From NCBI RefSeq assembly GCF_040545335.1, contig NZ_JBEPLU010000001.1, forward strand, positions 682,001-746,000: a stretch of DNA of 64,000 nt, read 5' to 3'. The position numbers and the translations under genes are program-made. Within the stretch, counting starts at the first letter, position 1. Each line of letters opens with the position of its first letter. The DNA comes from Phenylobacterium koreense. Lineage in GTDB: Bacteria > Pseudomonadota > Alphaproteobacteria > Caulobacterales > Caulobacteraceae. Shown here piece after piece: positions 17,552 through 24,653 of this stretch. Under the pieces are notes generated by a model. The model had not been told where the DNA came from. It saw nothing but the letters and a program-made list of their open reading frames with translations, and did no database searches.

Positions 17552-17762
17552 GGTTTCCGCGACACCGCCCGATGAAATCACCTGCGGTGATGATCATTGA
17601 TCGCGGCGCGGGGCGGCGTTTTCCAATAGTCGGCGCGTATGGTTTCCATAGTGGCGAGGAATGCGCCTCCATGCCGGTGGCGCCTATCGTGATCACCCGA
17701 AGTGCGGCCCAGCCTCCCAACCTAGCAGCGATGCTCGGACTCCTGCTTCCTCGGCCTCGAAA

Positions 17763-18512
17763 TCAGGATTGCACGCACTGGACCAGCCCGTCCCTGATCC
17801 AACAGGCGAGCAACTCGCCGGCGACCGTGACACCGCCTTCCGGCCCTCGCCGCTCGGCAAGCACCGCGCAAATGTCGGCGAAGGTTCGGCCGTTTCTCAC
17901 CATCGACAAGGCGGCTCCTTCGTCGGCCGAAAGCATGCGGAACATCGGGCGATAATGCTGTCGCCACACGAGCAGCTCGGCCTTCGTCTCAAGCTTGGCC
18001 GCCTGCGGAGGGGACCTGCCCGCTTCGATGGCTGACCAGATCATTGCGGCGTTGCTCTGAACCGGGCTGATCGAAACCGCGTCCGACAGCACCAGCACCG
18101 CAGTATCCCAATCGACGGCCGCCAGGGCTACGGGGTCGATAGGCGGCGTGTCCGGCGCGACGAATGCCTCGGCGAGGTCCCGTTCAAGCCGCGCGAGTTC
18201 TCCCACTTCCGGATCCGACCCAAAACGCGCGTCGAGCGTGGTGGGAAAATCATGGGGATAGTCGTCCAGCGTCCAGCTATATGGGGCATGTCGGTCGATA
18301 TGATGGGCGGCCGCGCCAGCGAAGACCTCCTCACCCAGCCAAGCGCGAAGCACCGGATAGCTTTCGATCAGGCAGGCCATCAACTGACCGCGGTAATTGT
18401 TGAGGTATACCGAGAGCCCAGCCTGCGCGCCTTCGCCGAACCGCTCGGCGGCGTGGGGGGCTTCCGCCTTCAGCCATTGGCTGAAGTCCTCCTGGAGAGC
18501 CTGCAGGCTCAC
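17763..18512 (-). CDS. bufC: Bufferin partner protein BufC (DUF2063)
   Basis: The 249 residues match the DUF2063 'putative DNA-binding' family, now known as the partner (BufC/HvfC, MbnC-like) of the MNIO oxidase. The N-terminal helix-rich part includes GLSVYLNNYRGQLMACLIESYPVL and LGEEVFAGAAAHHIDRHAPYSWTLDDY. The partner is thought to help recognise the precursor and form the active complex, not to bind DNA. The GTG start overlaps the bufB stop (GTGA), so the two are translated as a unit. It is the last gene of the sigF-nrsF-bufA-bufB-bufC row. Confidence 0.92.
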   Translation of the reverse strand: MSLQALQEDFSQWLKAEAPHAAERFGEGAQAGLSVYLNNYRGQLMACLIESYPVLRAWLGEEVFAGAAAHHIDRHAPYSWTLDDYPHDFPTTLDARFGSDPEVGELARLERDLAEAFVAPDTPPIDPVALAAVDWDTAVLVLSDAVSISPVQSNAAMIWSAIEAGRSPPQAAKLETKAELLVWRQHYRPMFRMLSADEGAALSMVRNGRTFADICAVLAERRGPEGGVTVAGELLACWIRDGLVQCVQS

Positions 18513-19339
18513 GCTGCCCGTCCCAACCGCCGCGCGGCGACCTGTCGTGCCGTATCGAGTTCGTCGAGCAGTTCGCGAAGCGGCGGAATGTCGTCGTCCC
18601 GTTCGATCATCGTTGCGACCGCCCCCAGACGCTCAACAGCATCTGCATAAAGCGCCCAGACAGCGTCGGGAACGGGGCGATCGTGGGTATCGATCAGGAG
18701 GTCGCGCCCTTTGCTATGCCCGGCCAGGTGGACCTGCCGCACCTGCGCGGCCGGAACGCCGGTAAGGTAATCCTGCGCGCTGAAGCCATGGTTGCTGGCG
18801 CTGACGTAGATGTTGTTGACGTCCAGCAGCAGTCCACACCCGGTCCGGCGGCACACCGCGTCCAGGAACTCCCACTCGGCCATTTCGCCGGGCAGGACGA
18901 TGTAGCTTGACGGGTTTTCCACGAGCAGGCTTCGGCCCAAAACGGCTTGGGCGTGATCGATGTTGTCACAGACCCTGTCCAGGGCCTCCTTCGTATAGGG
19001 TAGGGGCAGCAGATCGTGAGAATTGAACCGCCCGATCCGAGACCAGCTCAAATGGTCGGACACAAACAGCGGGTCAATAGCGTCGATGAGCGCGCGCAAT
19101 CGCGCCAGATAGTCGCCCCGTATCCCATCGGCAGACCCGATCGACATCGAGACGCCATGCAAGGCGACGGGGTATCGTTCACGGACGCGCCGTAAGATGT
19201 CCAACGGCCGGCCGCCGGCGACCATGAAGTTCTCGGAGATCACCTCCACGAAGTCGACGGCCACGGGGGTGTCGCTGTCGAGGAACTCGGCATAGTGCGG
19301 CTTGCGCAGGCCAAGACCGAAGGTGTGTTTGCTGGGCAT
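18509..19339 (-). CDS. bufB: MNIO-family oxidase BufB (DUF692)
   Basis: DUF692 enzymes are multinuclear non-heme iron oxidases that modify cysteines of RiPP precursors (MbnB, and BufB of bufferins). The 276-residue TIM-barrel protein keeps the expected metal ligands: His61 (ALHGVS), Asp95 and His96 (VSDHLSW), Glu141 (LVENPSS), Asp173 (LLLDVNN), His204 and His208 (VHLAGHS), Asp217 and His219 (IDTHD) and Glu246 (MIERDD). It should turn Cys residues of the adjacent six-Cys precursor, and perhaps of the four-Cys one at 21109, into copper-binding heterocycles. It is separated from bufA by a strong hairpin. Confidence 0.95.
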   Translation of the reverse strand: MPSKHTFGLGLRKPHYAEFLDSDTPVAVDFVEVISENFMVAGGRPLDILRRVRERYPVALHGVSMSIGSADGIRGDYLARLRALIDAIDPLFVSDHLSWSRIGRFNSHDLLPLPYTKEALDRVCDNIDHAQAVLGRSLLVENPSSYIVLPGEMAEWEFLDAVCRRTGCGLLLDVNNIYVSASNHGFSAQDYLTGVPAAQVRQVHLAGHSKGRDLLIDTHDRPVPDAVWALYADAVERLGAVATMIERDDDIPPLRELLDELDTARQVAARRLGRAA

Positions 19340-19358
19340 GGGCTTCGTCCACAAGGTT

Positions 19359-19381
19359 GGACCGGCCCGCTGGGCCGGTCC
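19359..19381 (-). terminator. Strong hairpin between bufA2 and bufB
   Basis: GGACCGGCCC/GGGCCGGTCC is a perfect 10-bp stem with a 3-base loop in the 49-bp gap between the precursor stop and the bufB start. There is no T-tract. It probably acts as an attenuator or 3'-end stabiliser that gives more precursor than enzyme mRNA. Confidence 0.65.
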
Positions 19382-19388
19382 GCCGCGA

Positions 19389-19658
19389 CTACTTCGAGGG
19401 CGCCGTGAGGCTGCCGCCGGCGGCCGCACACGCCTTGGACGTCATTTCCTTGAAACCCTGCCCCTTGCAGTCGTTCATGGCCTTGCAGTCGTGGTTGCCC
19501 GACTTGCAGTCCGACTGGCCCTTGCAACTGTTTACGCCGTAGCAGTGGATAAGCTTGCCGCCGTCCTGGGCGAAGGCTGGAGCCGAAAAGGATACGCCCG
19601 ACAGGGCGGCGAGGGCGGTGGCGGCAGCAAGGCCGGCCATGGTCTTGGAGGCGGTCAT
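19389..19658 (-). CDS. bufA2: Bufferin-type RiPP precursor, six-cysteine family (BufA2-like)
   Basis: The 89-residue protein has a Sec signal peptide (cleavage after AFA, residue 30), which acts as the leader in bufferins. The mature part holds six cysteines (39, 45, 51, 58, 64, 77) in a Lys/Asp/Asn-rich frame (HCYGVNSCKGQSDC, HDCKAMNDCKGQGF). This is the six-Cys pattern of bufferin-2 type precursors, which after MNIO modification sequester copper in the periplasm. The ATG at 19658 follows GGGAG. It is driven by its own GTAACC-N16-CGTA promoter and followed by a hairpin before bufB. Confidence 0.92.
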   Translation of the reverse strand: MTASKTMAGLAAATALAALSGVSFSAPAFAQDGGKLIHCYGVNSCKGQSDCKSGNHDCKAMNDCKGQGFKEMTSKACAAAGGSLTAPSK

Positions 19659-19699
19659 GATGATCTCCCGAAGAGGATGCGCCGAAGTGGCCACTCTCT

Positions 19700-19725
19700 T
19701 ACGGGGCGGGACCTTCGTCGGTTAC
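19700..19725 (-). promoter_or_regulatory. ECF sigma promoter of bufA2BC
   Basis: On the minus strand, GTAACC (19725-19720), 16 bp, then CGTA (19703-19700). The elements and spacing are identical to those before the sigma gene and before bufA1. The predicted transcript start is about 35 bases before the bufA2 ATG. It resembles the GTAACC-type -35 described for Caulobacter sigma-F. Confidence 0.8.
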
Positions 19726-19735
19726 GGTGGTGGGC

Positions 19736-20383
19736 TCACCAGCGAAGCAGTCTTGGCCCCACCAAGGCGCCGACGCCGGCGGCCAGGGCGATCCCCAGGC
19801 TGTACCAGGTCAGCACGAAGATCGCCGAAACCTCGGGACAGTGCAGACAATAGATCGTGGCCGCCCAGGCTCCGGCCGCAAGACCGGCTGCGGCTCCGGC
19901 GGCCCGAAGACGCGTCGGCGCGAGCTTCCGGAACGACCACAGCAGACCGATGAAGATCGGCGCCGCGAGGCTCAGGACGAGCCAGGGGCACACCATCCAG
20001 CTCTTGCCAAGCCACATCGCCAGCCATTTCGCGGGGGGGGTGATGGCCAGCTCGACGATACCGATTCCGGCCAGGACGAGGACCGGGATCGCAAGAAACC
20101 ACAGGCCGGTCAGCGAGTGCGGAACCGGACGCGCCAGGCGGGTCACGGCGAACACCGCCCCGACTCCCAGCGAGATCGTGTAGGTCCACTTCATCCAGAA
20201 CGAGAAGCCTTGCATCGCCACATGCAGATCCGGCCGAATGCCGAGAATGGCGGTCACCGCGGCCATAGTGGCCAGGCCACCGACGATGACGCCCAGGCCT
20301 ATACGCTTGGCCAGAGCGCCCCGCCGAACGGGGGTGAGGTCCCGGCTAAGGCTTTTGATGACGTCCTCTGTGTTCATCGTCAT
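19736..20383 (-). CDS. nrsF: NrsF-type anti-sigma factor (DUF1109)
   Basis: The 215-residue inner-membrane protein has six hydrophobic segments and a short cytosolic N-terminus (about residues 1-25), the DUF1109/NrsF layout. In Caulobacter, NrsF holds sigma-F inactive and releases it on heavy-metal stress, and conserved cysteines are needed for sensing. Here Cys132 (WMVCPWLVL) and the pair Cys179/Cys182 (YCLHCPEV) lie in matching places near membrane borders. Its start overlaps the sigma gene stop by 4 bp, securing balanced expression. Confidence 0.92.
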   Translation of the reverse strand: MTMNTEDVIKSLSRDLTPVRRGALAKRIGLGVIVGGLATMAAVTAILGIRPDLHVAMQGFSFWMKWTYTISLGVGAVFAVTRLARPVPHSLTGLWFLAIPVLVLAGIGIVELAITPPAKWLAMWLGKSWMVCPWLVLSLAAPIFIGLLWSFRKLAPTRLRAAGAAAGLAAGAWAATIYCLHCPEVSAIFVLTWYSLGIALAAGVGALVGPRLLRW

Positions 20384-20913
20384 TCGCCCCGAATCCGAGT
20401 GGCGAGCGCCTTTAGCCCGCGATGCACCGAAACCTTGACGTCAGACGGGCCTATGCCCGCGTCGGCCGCCGCCTCGGCGACGCTCTTGCCGTCCAGACGG
20501 GTGTCCCTGATCGCGCGCGCCTGCTTCGAGGAAAGACGACTGAGCAGCCTCTCGACATCCATGCGCGCTGAGACGGCGGTCTCGAAGCCTTCGGTCACCA
20601 GGATGGCTTCGACGTCCTCGACCGGCACGGTGAGCTTGCGCCGCCTCATGTGGTCGATCAGGCGATAGCGCGCGATCGCGTAGAGCCACGGCGTGAACGC
20701 TCGATCCCGCTCATAGGTGCTCCTCCGCGTGTGTATGGCGATCAATGTCTCCTGCACCAGGTCGTCAACCTCGTGTTCCGCCCCGCGCATCCGCCGCCGG
20801 TAGAAGGCATGGAGGAGCGGAACCAGCGCGCGCAGCAGGGCTTCATGGGCGGCCGCATGACCGTCCAGGCCTTCAAGCATCCAGGCTCTGAGCTGAGCTT
20901 CGCTCTCTGCCAT
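20380..20913 (-). CDS. sigF: ECF RNA polymerase sigma factor (SigF-like)
   Basis: The 177 residues contain region 2 (DLVQETLIAIHTRRSTYERDRAFTPWLYAIARYRLIDHMRRR) and region 4 (LSSKQARAIRDTRLDGKSVAEAAADAGIGPSDVKVSVHRGLKAL) of ECF sigma factors, with a short linker and no extra domain. Coupling to nrsF and neighbouring bufferin genes identify it as the SigF type. A promoter of the same form as those of both precursor genes lies at 20934-20959, so it should be autoregulated. The likely signals, by analogy, are copper or other thiophilic metals. Confidence 0.94.
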   Translation of the reverse strand: MAESEAQLRAWMLEGLDGHAAAHEALLRALVPLLHAFYRRRMRGAEHEVDDLVQETLIAIHTRRSTYERDRAFTPWLYAIARYRLIDHMRRRKLTVPVEDVEAILVTEGFETAVSARMDVERLLSRLSSKQARAIRDTRLDGKSVAEAAADAGIGPSDVKVSVHRGLKALATRIRGE

Positions 20914-20933
20914 GCGCGCCCCCTTGGTGACCT

Positions 20934-20959
20934 TACGGGCTAGGCCGGCATGCGGTTAC
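20934..20959 (-). promoter_or_regulatory. Autoregulatory ECF promoter of sigF-nrsF
   Basis: On the minus strand, GTAACC (20959-20954), 16 bp, CGTA (20937-20934), then AGG. The predicted 5' leader is only about 14 bases before the sigF ATG. It is one of three identical-format promoters in 1.4 kb. Confidence 0.8.
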
Positions 20960-20994
20960 GCCGGCGATGACGATTTTCTCGACGCGGGCCTCCT

Positions 20995-21020
20995 GTAACC
21001 GCTGCGCTTGCGCCCGCGTA
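20995..21020 (+). promoter_or_regulatory. ECF sigma promoter of bufA1-doxX
   Basis: On the plus strand, GTAACC (20995-21000), 16 bp, CGTA (21017-21020). It is divergent from the sigF promoter with 35 bp between the two -35 boxes. The predicted leader before the bufA1 start is about 80 bases, much longer than for the other two units. Confidence 0.8.
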
Positions 21021-21108
21021 CTGACCGGAGTGACCGGCCAACACGCCATTTCGGTCGCCCCGGCTGCTATCACCCTCACGCCGGGTGGCGCTTCTCAAGG
21101 AGTTTCCC

Positions 21109-21381
21109 GTGACCAAGACCCATGCGGCCCTGGCCGCCAGCCTCGCCCTCGGCCTCGTGGCAGGGGCTGCGCACGCCGCCGACCAGAGCCAAGTCCCCAT
21201 GGAAAAGTGCTACGGCGTCTCCCTCGCCGGCAAAAATGACTGCAAGGCGGGCGCAGGAACGACCTGTGCAGGCACGTCGAAGGTCGATTACCAGGGTAAT
21301 GCCTGGAAGCTCGTCAAGGCGGGAACCTGCACCTCGATCAAGACGCCCAAGGGCGCCGGCTCCCTGACCCCGAAAGCCTGA
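21109..21381 (+). CDS. bufA1: Bufferin-type RiPP precursor, four-cysteine DUF2282 family (BufA1-like)
   Basis: The GTG start has AAGGAG six bases upstream and gives 90 residues with a Sec signal peptide (cleavage after AHA, residue 23). The mature part shows the DUF2282 pattern with four cysteines at 34, 45, 53 and 74 ([21 protein letters not shown], then [14 protein letters not shown]). In bufferin-1 systems this precursor is made with its own bufB1-bufC1. Here the next gene is doxX, and the only MNIO gene in the window is the one for the six-Cys precursor on the other strand. Confidence 0.92.
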   Translation: MTKTHAALAASLALGLVAGAAHAADQSQVPMEKCYGVSLAGKNDCKAGAGTTCAGTSKVDYQGNAWKLVKAGTCTSIKTPKGAGSLTPKA

Positions 21382-21389
21382 CCCGCACC

Positions 21390-21420
21390 GGACCGCCTCG
21401 GCGTCTGCGCGAGGCGGTCC
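21390..21420 (+). terminator. Strong hairpin between bufA1 and doxX
   Basis: GGACCGCCTC/GAGGCGGTCC is a perfect 10-bp stem with an 11-base loop, 9 bases after the bufA1 stop. Followed by GCTCTTC, not a T-run. It mirrors the hairpin after bufA2 and likely favours precursor mRNA over the downstream gene. Confidence 0.65.
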
Positions 21421-21445
21421 GCTCTTCACCGAAAAAGGCCATCCC

Positions 21446-21916
21446 ATGGCGTCGATCACTAGTATCTACGGGCGGGCGGCAGCGCTCGCCGAGCGGCCGC
21501 TGCCGCCGAGCCTGTTACTGCTGGTCGCCCGGTTCGGCATAGCTTCGGTCTTCTTCGCGTCCGGGCGAACCAAAACCGCCGGCTTGCTCACCATTACGGA
21601 TTCGACCTACGAGCTCTTCCGCTCGGAGTACGCGCTTCCCATAATGAGCCCGGTGGTCGCCGCGCACATCGCGACCTATTCGGAGCACCTGTTCCCGATC
21701 CTTCTAGTGCTGGGCCTTTTCACACGTCCCGCAGCCCTAGCGTTGCTCGGTATGACCGGCGTCATCCAGATCTTCGTCTATCCCGACGCCTGGCCAACAC
21801 ACCTGAGCTGGGCTGGCTTGCTGCTGCCGCTTATCGCCTTGGGAGCGGGGAACTGGTCCCTTGACAGGGTATTGCGCCTCGAACAACGCACGCCCGGGTT
21901 CTCGCAGCGGTCCTAG
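21446..21916 (+). CDS. bufD: DoxX-family membrane protein (BufD-like)
   Basis: This 156-residue protein has four hydrophobic segments and the DoxX signature region ([22 protein letters not shown] near the N-terminus; [25 protein letters not shown] in the middle). DoxX proteins are the usual fourth member of bufferin-1 operons, where the role is not settled; a membrane redox or quinone-linked function is suspected. It shares the bufA1 promoter, attenuated by the hairpin. It converges with the MOSC gene. Confidence 0.88.
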   Translation: MASITSIYGRAAALAERPLPPSLLLLVARFGIASVFFASGRTKTAGLLTITDSTYELFRSEYALPIMSPVVAAHIATYSEHLFPILLVLGLFTRPAALALLGMTGVIQIFVYPDAWPTHLSWAGLLLPLIALGAGNWSLDRVLRLEQRTPGFSQRS

Positions 21917-21994
21917 CGGAAAGCCGCCGCCGGACGGCTGTGACCGGGGTGCGGTTGTGATGGGCCAGTTCAACCGGCGCGCCATTCAGGTCGA

Positions 21995-22525
21995 TCAGCG
22001 GTTCCGTCGGCGCGCCAGCACGGTCGAGATGTCTTCTTCGATGCGCTCGATTGGGTCGCCTAGACGGACTTCGCCGCCTTCGATCACGCGGGCCAGGATA
22101 CCGCCATGGCCGCGGACGGCGTTGTAGCCGCCGGGACCTAGCGTTTCCTCCATCCGGCCACAGGGCGCGCACTCCCCTGCCCCTTCGAGGATGACCGGTC
22201 CTATGCTGAAGCGCCGGTCTTTCAGCGCCAGCAGGTTGACGCCCCGCGTCACCAGATTCCGCCGGAGCTGCTCTGGTTGGGCTCCGGCGCCGGCGAGGAA
22301 CTGGCCGATCGCGGCCAAGTCCTCCGCGGCGATCAGGGTGACCTGGCGGGGACCATTTCGCGAGGAGATGTAGTGGTCGCCTTCAAGGCCCTCACCCGGC
22401 GCCAACTTCGCCGCCGACACCGGGATCATCGAGGCGCGACGTGCGGGCCGAAGGCCGATCCATGCGAGCTCGCCGGGCGCTATCGGCCCAGAAAGGAGCC
22501 GCTGCAGGGATGATTGAGACTCCAT
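21995..22525 (-). CDS. MOSC-domain protein
   Basis: The 176 residues form a MOSC domain: GEGLEGDHYISSRNGPRQVTLIAAEDL with the family's GDxH, RRNLVTRGVNLLAL, and the conserved cysteine in ECAPCGRMEE. MOSC domains bind molybdenum cofactor and handle its sulfur, or in YiiM-like proteins reduce N-hydroxylated compounds. The ATG at 22525 follows GGAG; a longer frame to 22585 would overlap the upstream gene and is less likely. A molybdoenzyme of the MsrP type is encoded at 26851. Confidence 0.9.
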   Translation of the reverse strand: MESQSSLQRLLSGPIAPGELAWIGLRPARRASMIPVSAAKLAPGEGLEGDHYISSRNGPRQVTLIAAEDLAAIGQFLAGAGAQPEQLRRNLVTRGVNLLALKDRRFSIGPVILEGAGECAPCGRMEETLGPGGYNAVRGHGGILARVIEGGEVRLGDPIERIEEDISTVLARRRNR

Positions 22526-22550
22526 TGCGCGCTCCGGGATTGCGGCCGCG

Positions 22551-23384
22551 CTAACGTCGGCCGGCCTTGGGATCGATCCGGACACCGTCCAGCGCGCGCC
22601 ATCCGAACGCGAACAGGGGACGGACCTGAGCGGCGAAATCGGCGATCAGGCTCGGCAGGTTCGGATCGGCGAGTTCAGCGCCGGTCAGCCGGCGTCCGAC
22701 CAACCACTGGGTCTTCTTCAGCGTTGCGTCCAGCGGCCCGCCAGCCTGTTCCTCGAAGCCCTTGGGCGTCCGCTTGACGGGCGCGCCATCCTCCAACTCG
22801 AGACCATTGTCGTCCAGGGCTTTCTCGACAGCGAGCCAGGCTTCGGGATCGGCGACGATCTGCTTGCGGAAGGCGTCGATCAGCGGGCGCTGATCCCAAA
22901 GGTAGAAGCCGGCCGTCAGGAAAGGACCTTCACCGGCGTGTTCGTCATATGCGATTTTCGCCGAGGGCAGCGTCGAGGGATCAAGCGGATCGATCGTCCG
23001 GGGATCGAAAGCCCGCGCCGGCCCGCCTTCGGGCTCGATGTGCACATAGACCGCGCCGGGCGCCATCTTGCCGCCCTCGCGCGTCAGGCTCGCCGCGACG
23101 TGGGTCTTGTAGGGTCGCTTGTCCTTGGAAAAGCGAACGTCGCGGTGAAGGCGGAAGATGCTTTTCTTCGAGTCGCCCACGAACGGCAGGCCCCGGGCTG
23201 CGAACTCCGTGTTCAGCGCCGCGATCAGACCGCCCATGGCCGGCTTCAGCCCTTCGTCATAAGCGGCGCGGTGCTCGGTGAACCAGGCCTTGTCGTTGTT
23301 GGCCGCCAGCCCCGTCAGGAACCCCAGGTCTTCATTGGAAAAGCCTGTGAAGGCCTCGGAAGGCGACGGATCGTTCTTGGGCAT
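22551..23384 (-). CDS. DUF2461 (TIGR02453-family) protein
   Basis: The 277-residue protein matches the DUF2461 family: FSNEDLGFLTGLAANNDKAWF at the N-terminus, FRLHRDVRFSKDKRPYKTHVAASL in the centre and GFYLWDQRPL later. The function is unknown; members are widespread cytosolic proteins of similar length, so it looks complete. It lies 25 bp upstream of the MOSC gene on the same strand and is probably co-transcribed with it. Confidence 0.88.
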   Translation of the reverse strand: MPKNDPSPSEAFTGFSNEDLGFLTGLAANNDKAWFTEHRAAYDEGLKPAMGGLIAALNTEFAARGLPFVGDSKKSIFRLHRDVRFSKDKRPYKTHVAASLTREGGKMAPGAVYVHIEPEGGPARAFDPRTIDPLDPSTLPSAKIAYDEHAGEGPFLTAGFYLWDQRPLIDAFRKQIVADPEAWLAVEKALDDNGLELEDGAPVKRTPKGFEEQAGGPLDATLKKTQWLVGRRLTGAELADPNLPSLIADFAAQVRPLFAFGWRALDGVRIDPKAGRR

Positions 23385-23610
23385 AAGGATTCCGGGCTCT
23401 CCGAAGTGATCCTTGTTGCGAAGACGCCCAGGCGCGCGTCCGCACTGCGCCACCGAAGATGGACCGATCAAGAGCCCGATGGCGATGACTTCCGGTTATC
23501 GAATGCATGAGGCCTACGCCGGCTCAATTGCTCAGCGCCGGAGGCCATACTTCCAAGCCTGGGCCGAGCAGCGCGAAACCCGCGCGTCGGCGCCTTCGGG
23601 GAGGTCAACG

Positions 23611-24180
23611 ATGACGACGGCGACCAATATCATCGACACGACCAAAGAATTTCTGGATCGCGGCTATAGTCACGACTTCCGGAACGACGGGGGGACGCTT
23701 CACGATGTCACCGTCGACCGTCAGATCGATCTTCAGGACATTCATGTCGACGCGGCCTACCGCTTCGAGCTGTCTCCGGACTCCACCGACGCCTCCAACT
23801 TTTACGCCATCACCGATCGGAAGCACGGAACCAAGGGTCTCCTGATCGACGCGTTTGATCTGCTCGAGGCGACGGGCGAGACGCCGTTGTCGAGCCTGCT
23901 TTCCAAGACACAGGAACAGCGGCGCGACGATGACGCCGAAGCGCCGACCCGTTTCGGTCTGCGGAAGGTCGCCAAGGCCGAGTTCGGGGCAGATCCGGAC
24001 CGCTACGTTTTGCGGATCGGATTCCCGGATTTTCCCGCGTGCCCGTTCGGCGAGTCCTACTCAATGCTCGGTTTCGACACCGCAGAGCAGACCTACGTCT
24101 GGCTGGCCACCAAGATCCTGCGCGATGACCGCTTGGTTCGCGTCCCATTCCAGTGCGCCGAAATTCCCGATAATGACTAA
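23611..24180 (+). CDS. Hypothetical protein with N-terminal similarity to small 'PRPP synthetase'-labelled proteins
   Basis: The ATG at 23611 follows GGGGAGG and gives 189 residues without signal or membrane segments. The first 90 or so (FLDRGYSHDF, QDIHVDAAYRFE, KGLLIDAF) resemble a family of roughly 100-residue proteins common in Bacteroidota and often mislabelled phosphoribosylpyrophosphate synthetase; no PRPP-binding loop is visible. The remaining half, with the rare Cys-containing PDFPACPFGESY, is not recognised. It starts a three-gene unit with the GreA-like gene and an MFS pump. Function unknown. Confidence 0.75.
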   Translation: MTTATNIIDTTKEFLDRGYSHDFRNDGGTLHDVTVDRQIDLQDIHVDAAYRFELSPDSTDASNFYAITDRKHGTKGLLIDAFDLLEATGETPLSSLLSKTQEQRRDDDAEAPTRFGLRKVAKAEFGADPDRYVLRIGFPDFPACPFGESYSMLGFDTAEQTYVWLATKILRDDRLVRVPFQCAEIPDND

Positions 24181-24209
24181 GGGTCGCATCGAGCCCGAAA
24201 GAGGCATGC

Positions 24210-24653
24210 ATGGACAAGAGCCGCATACGAGACCGCCTGCTGTCGCTGGAAGCTCACGAGCTCCATGACACCGCGGAGGCCTACAGCGAATACGTCGCCG
24301 GCGCGCACATCGATGCCGGGGCGCCGATCGATGACCAGGAACAATCCCAGGCCGTGCAATCGCGGAACCTGGCCGAGGCGTTCGAGTGCCCGCTTCATGA
24401 CCACCTCGAGAAGATTGATCTCCTGAAGCGGATCGACTTCGGAACGAAGACCAGAGTCGAAGCCGGCGCCATCGTCAAATTCGACGACCGCTACTATGTC
24501 ATCGGCGTCGCCACGGGGCGCTTCGCCTACGCCGGCCACGCGTTCATGGGGATTTCCACTCAAGCGCCGATCTTCGAGGAGCTTGAGGGCCGTCGGGCCG
24601 GCGAGCGCTTCAAGTTCAAGGGACACGAGCATCTCATCCAAGAGGTGACGTGA
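24210..24653 (+). CDS. GreA/GreB C-terminal-like (FKBP-fold) protein
   Basis: The 147 residues end in a domain like the RNA-polymerase-binding C-terminal domain of Gre factors (GAIVKFDDRYYVIGVATGRF ... ISTQAPIFEELEGRRAGERFKFKGHEHLIQEV). The N-terminal half is helical but not obviously the long Gre coiled coil with acidic tip. Small Gre-like factors of this form are common in Bacteroidota. It might modulate transcription elongation or compete with Gre factors. AGAGG precedes the ATG. The stop overlaps the start of the MFS gene by 4 bp. Confidence 0.75.
   Translation: MDKSRIRDRLLSLEAHELHDTAEAYSEYVAGAHIDAGAPIDDQEQSQAVQSRNLAEAFECPLHDHLEKIDLLKRIDFGTKTRVEAGAIVKFDDRYYVIGVATGRFAYAGHAFMGISTQAPIFEELEGRRAGERFKFKGHEHLIQEVT

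Noticed and set aside
23611..24180. Naming the gene PRPP synthetase
   Set aside because: The label used for small relatives is unsupported: no PRPP-binding loop or synthetase domain is present.
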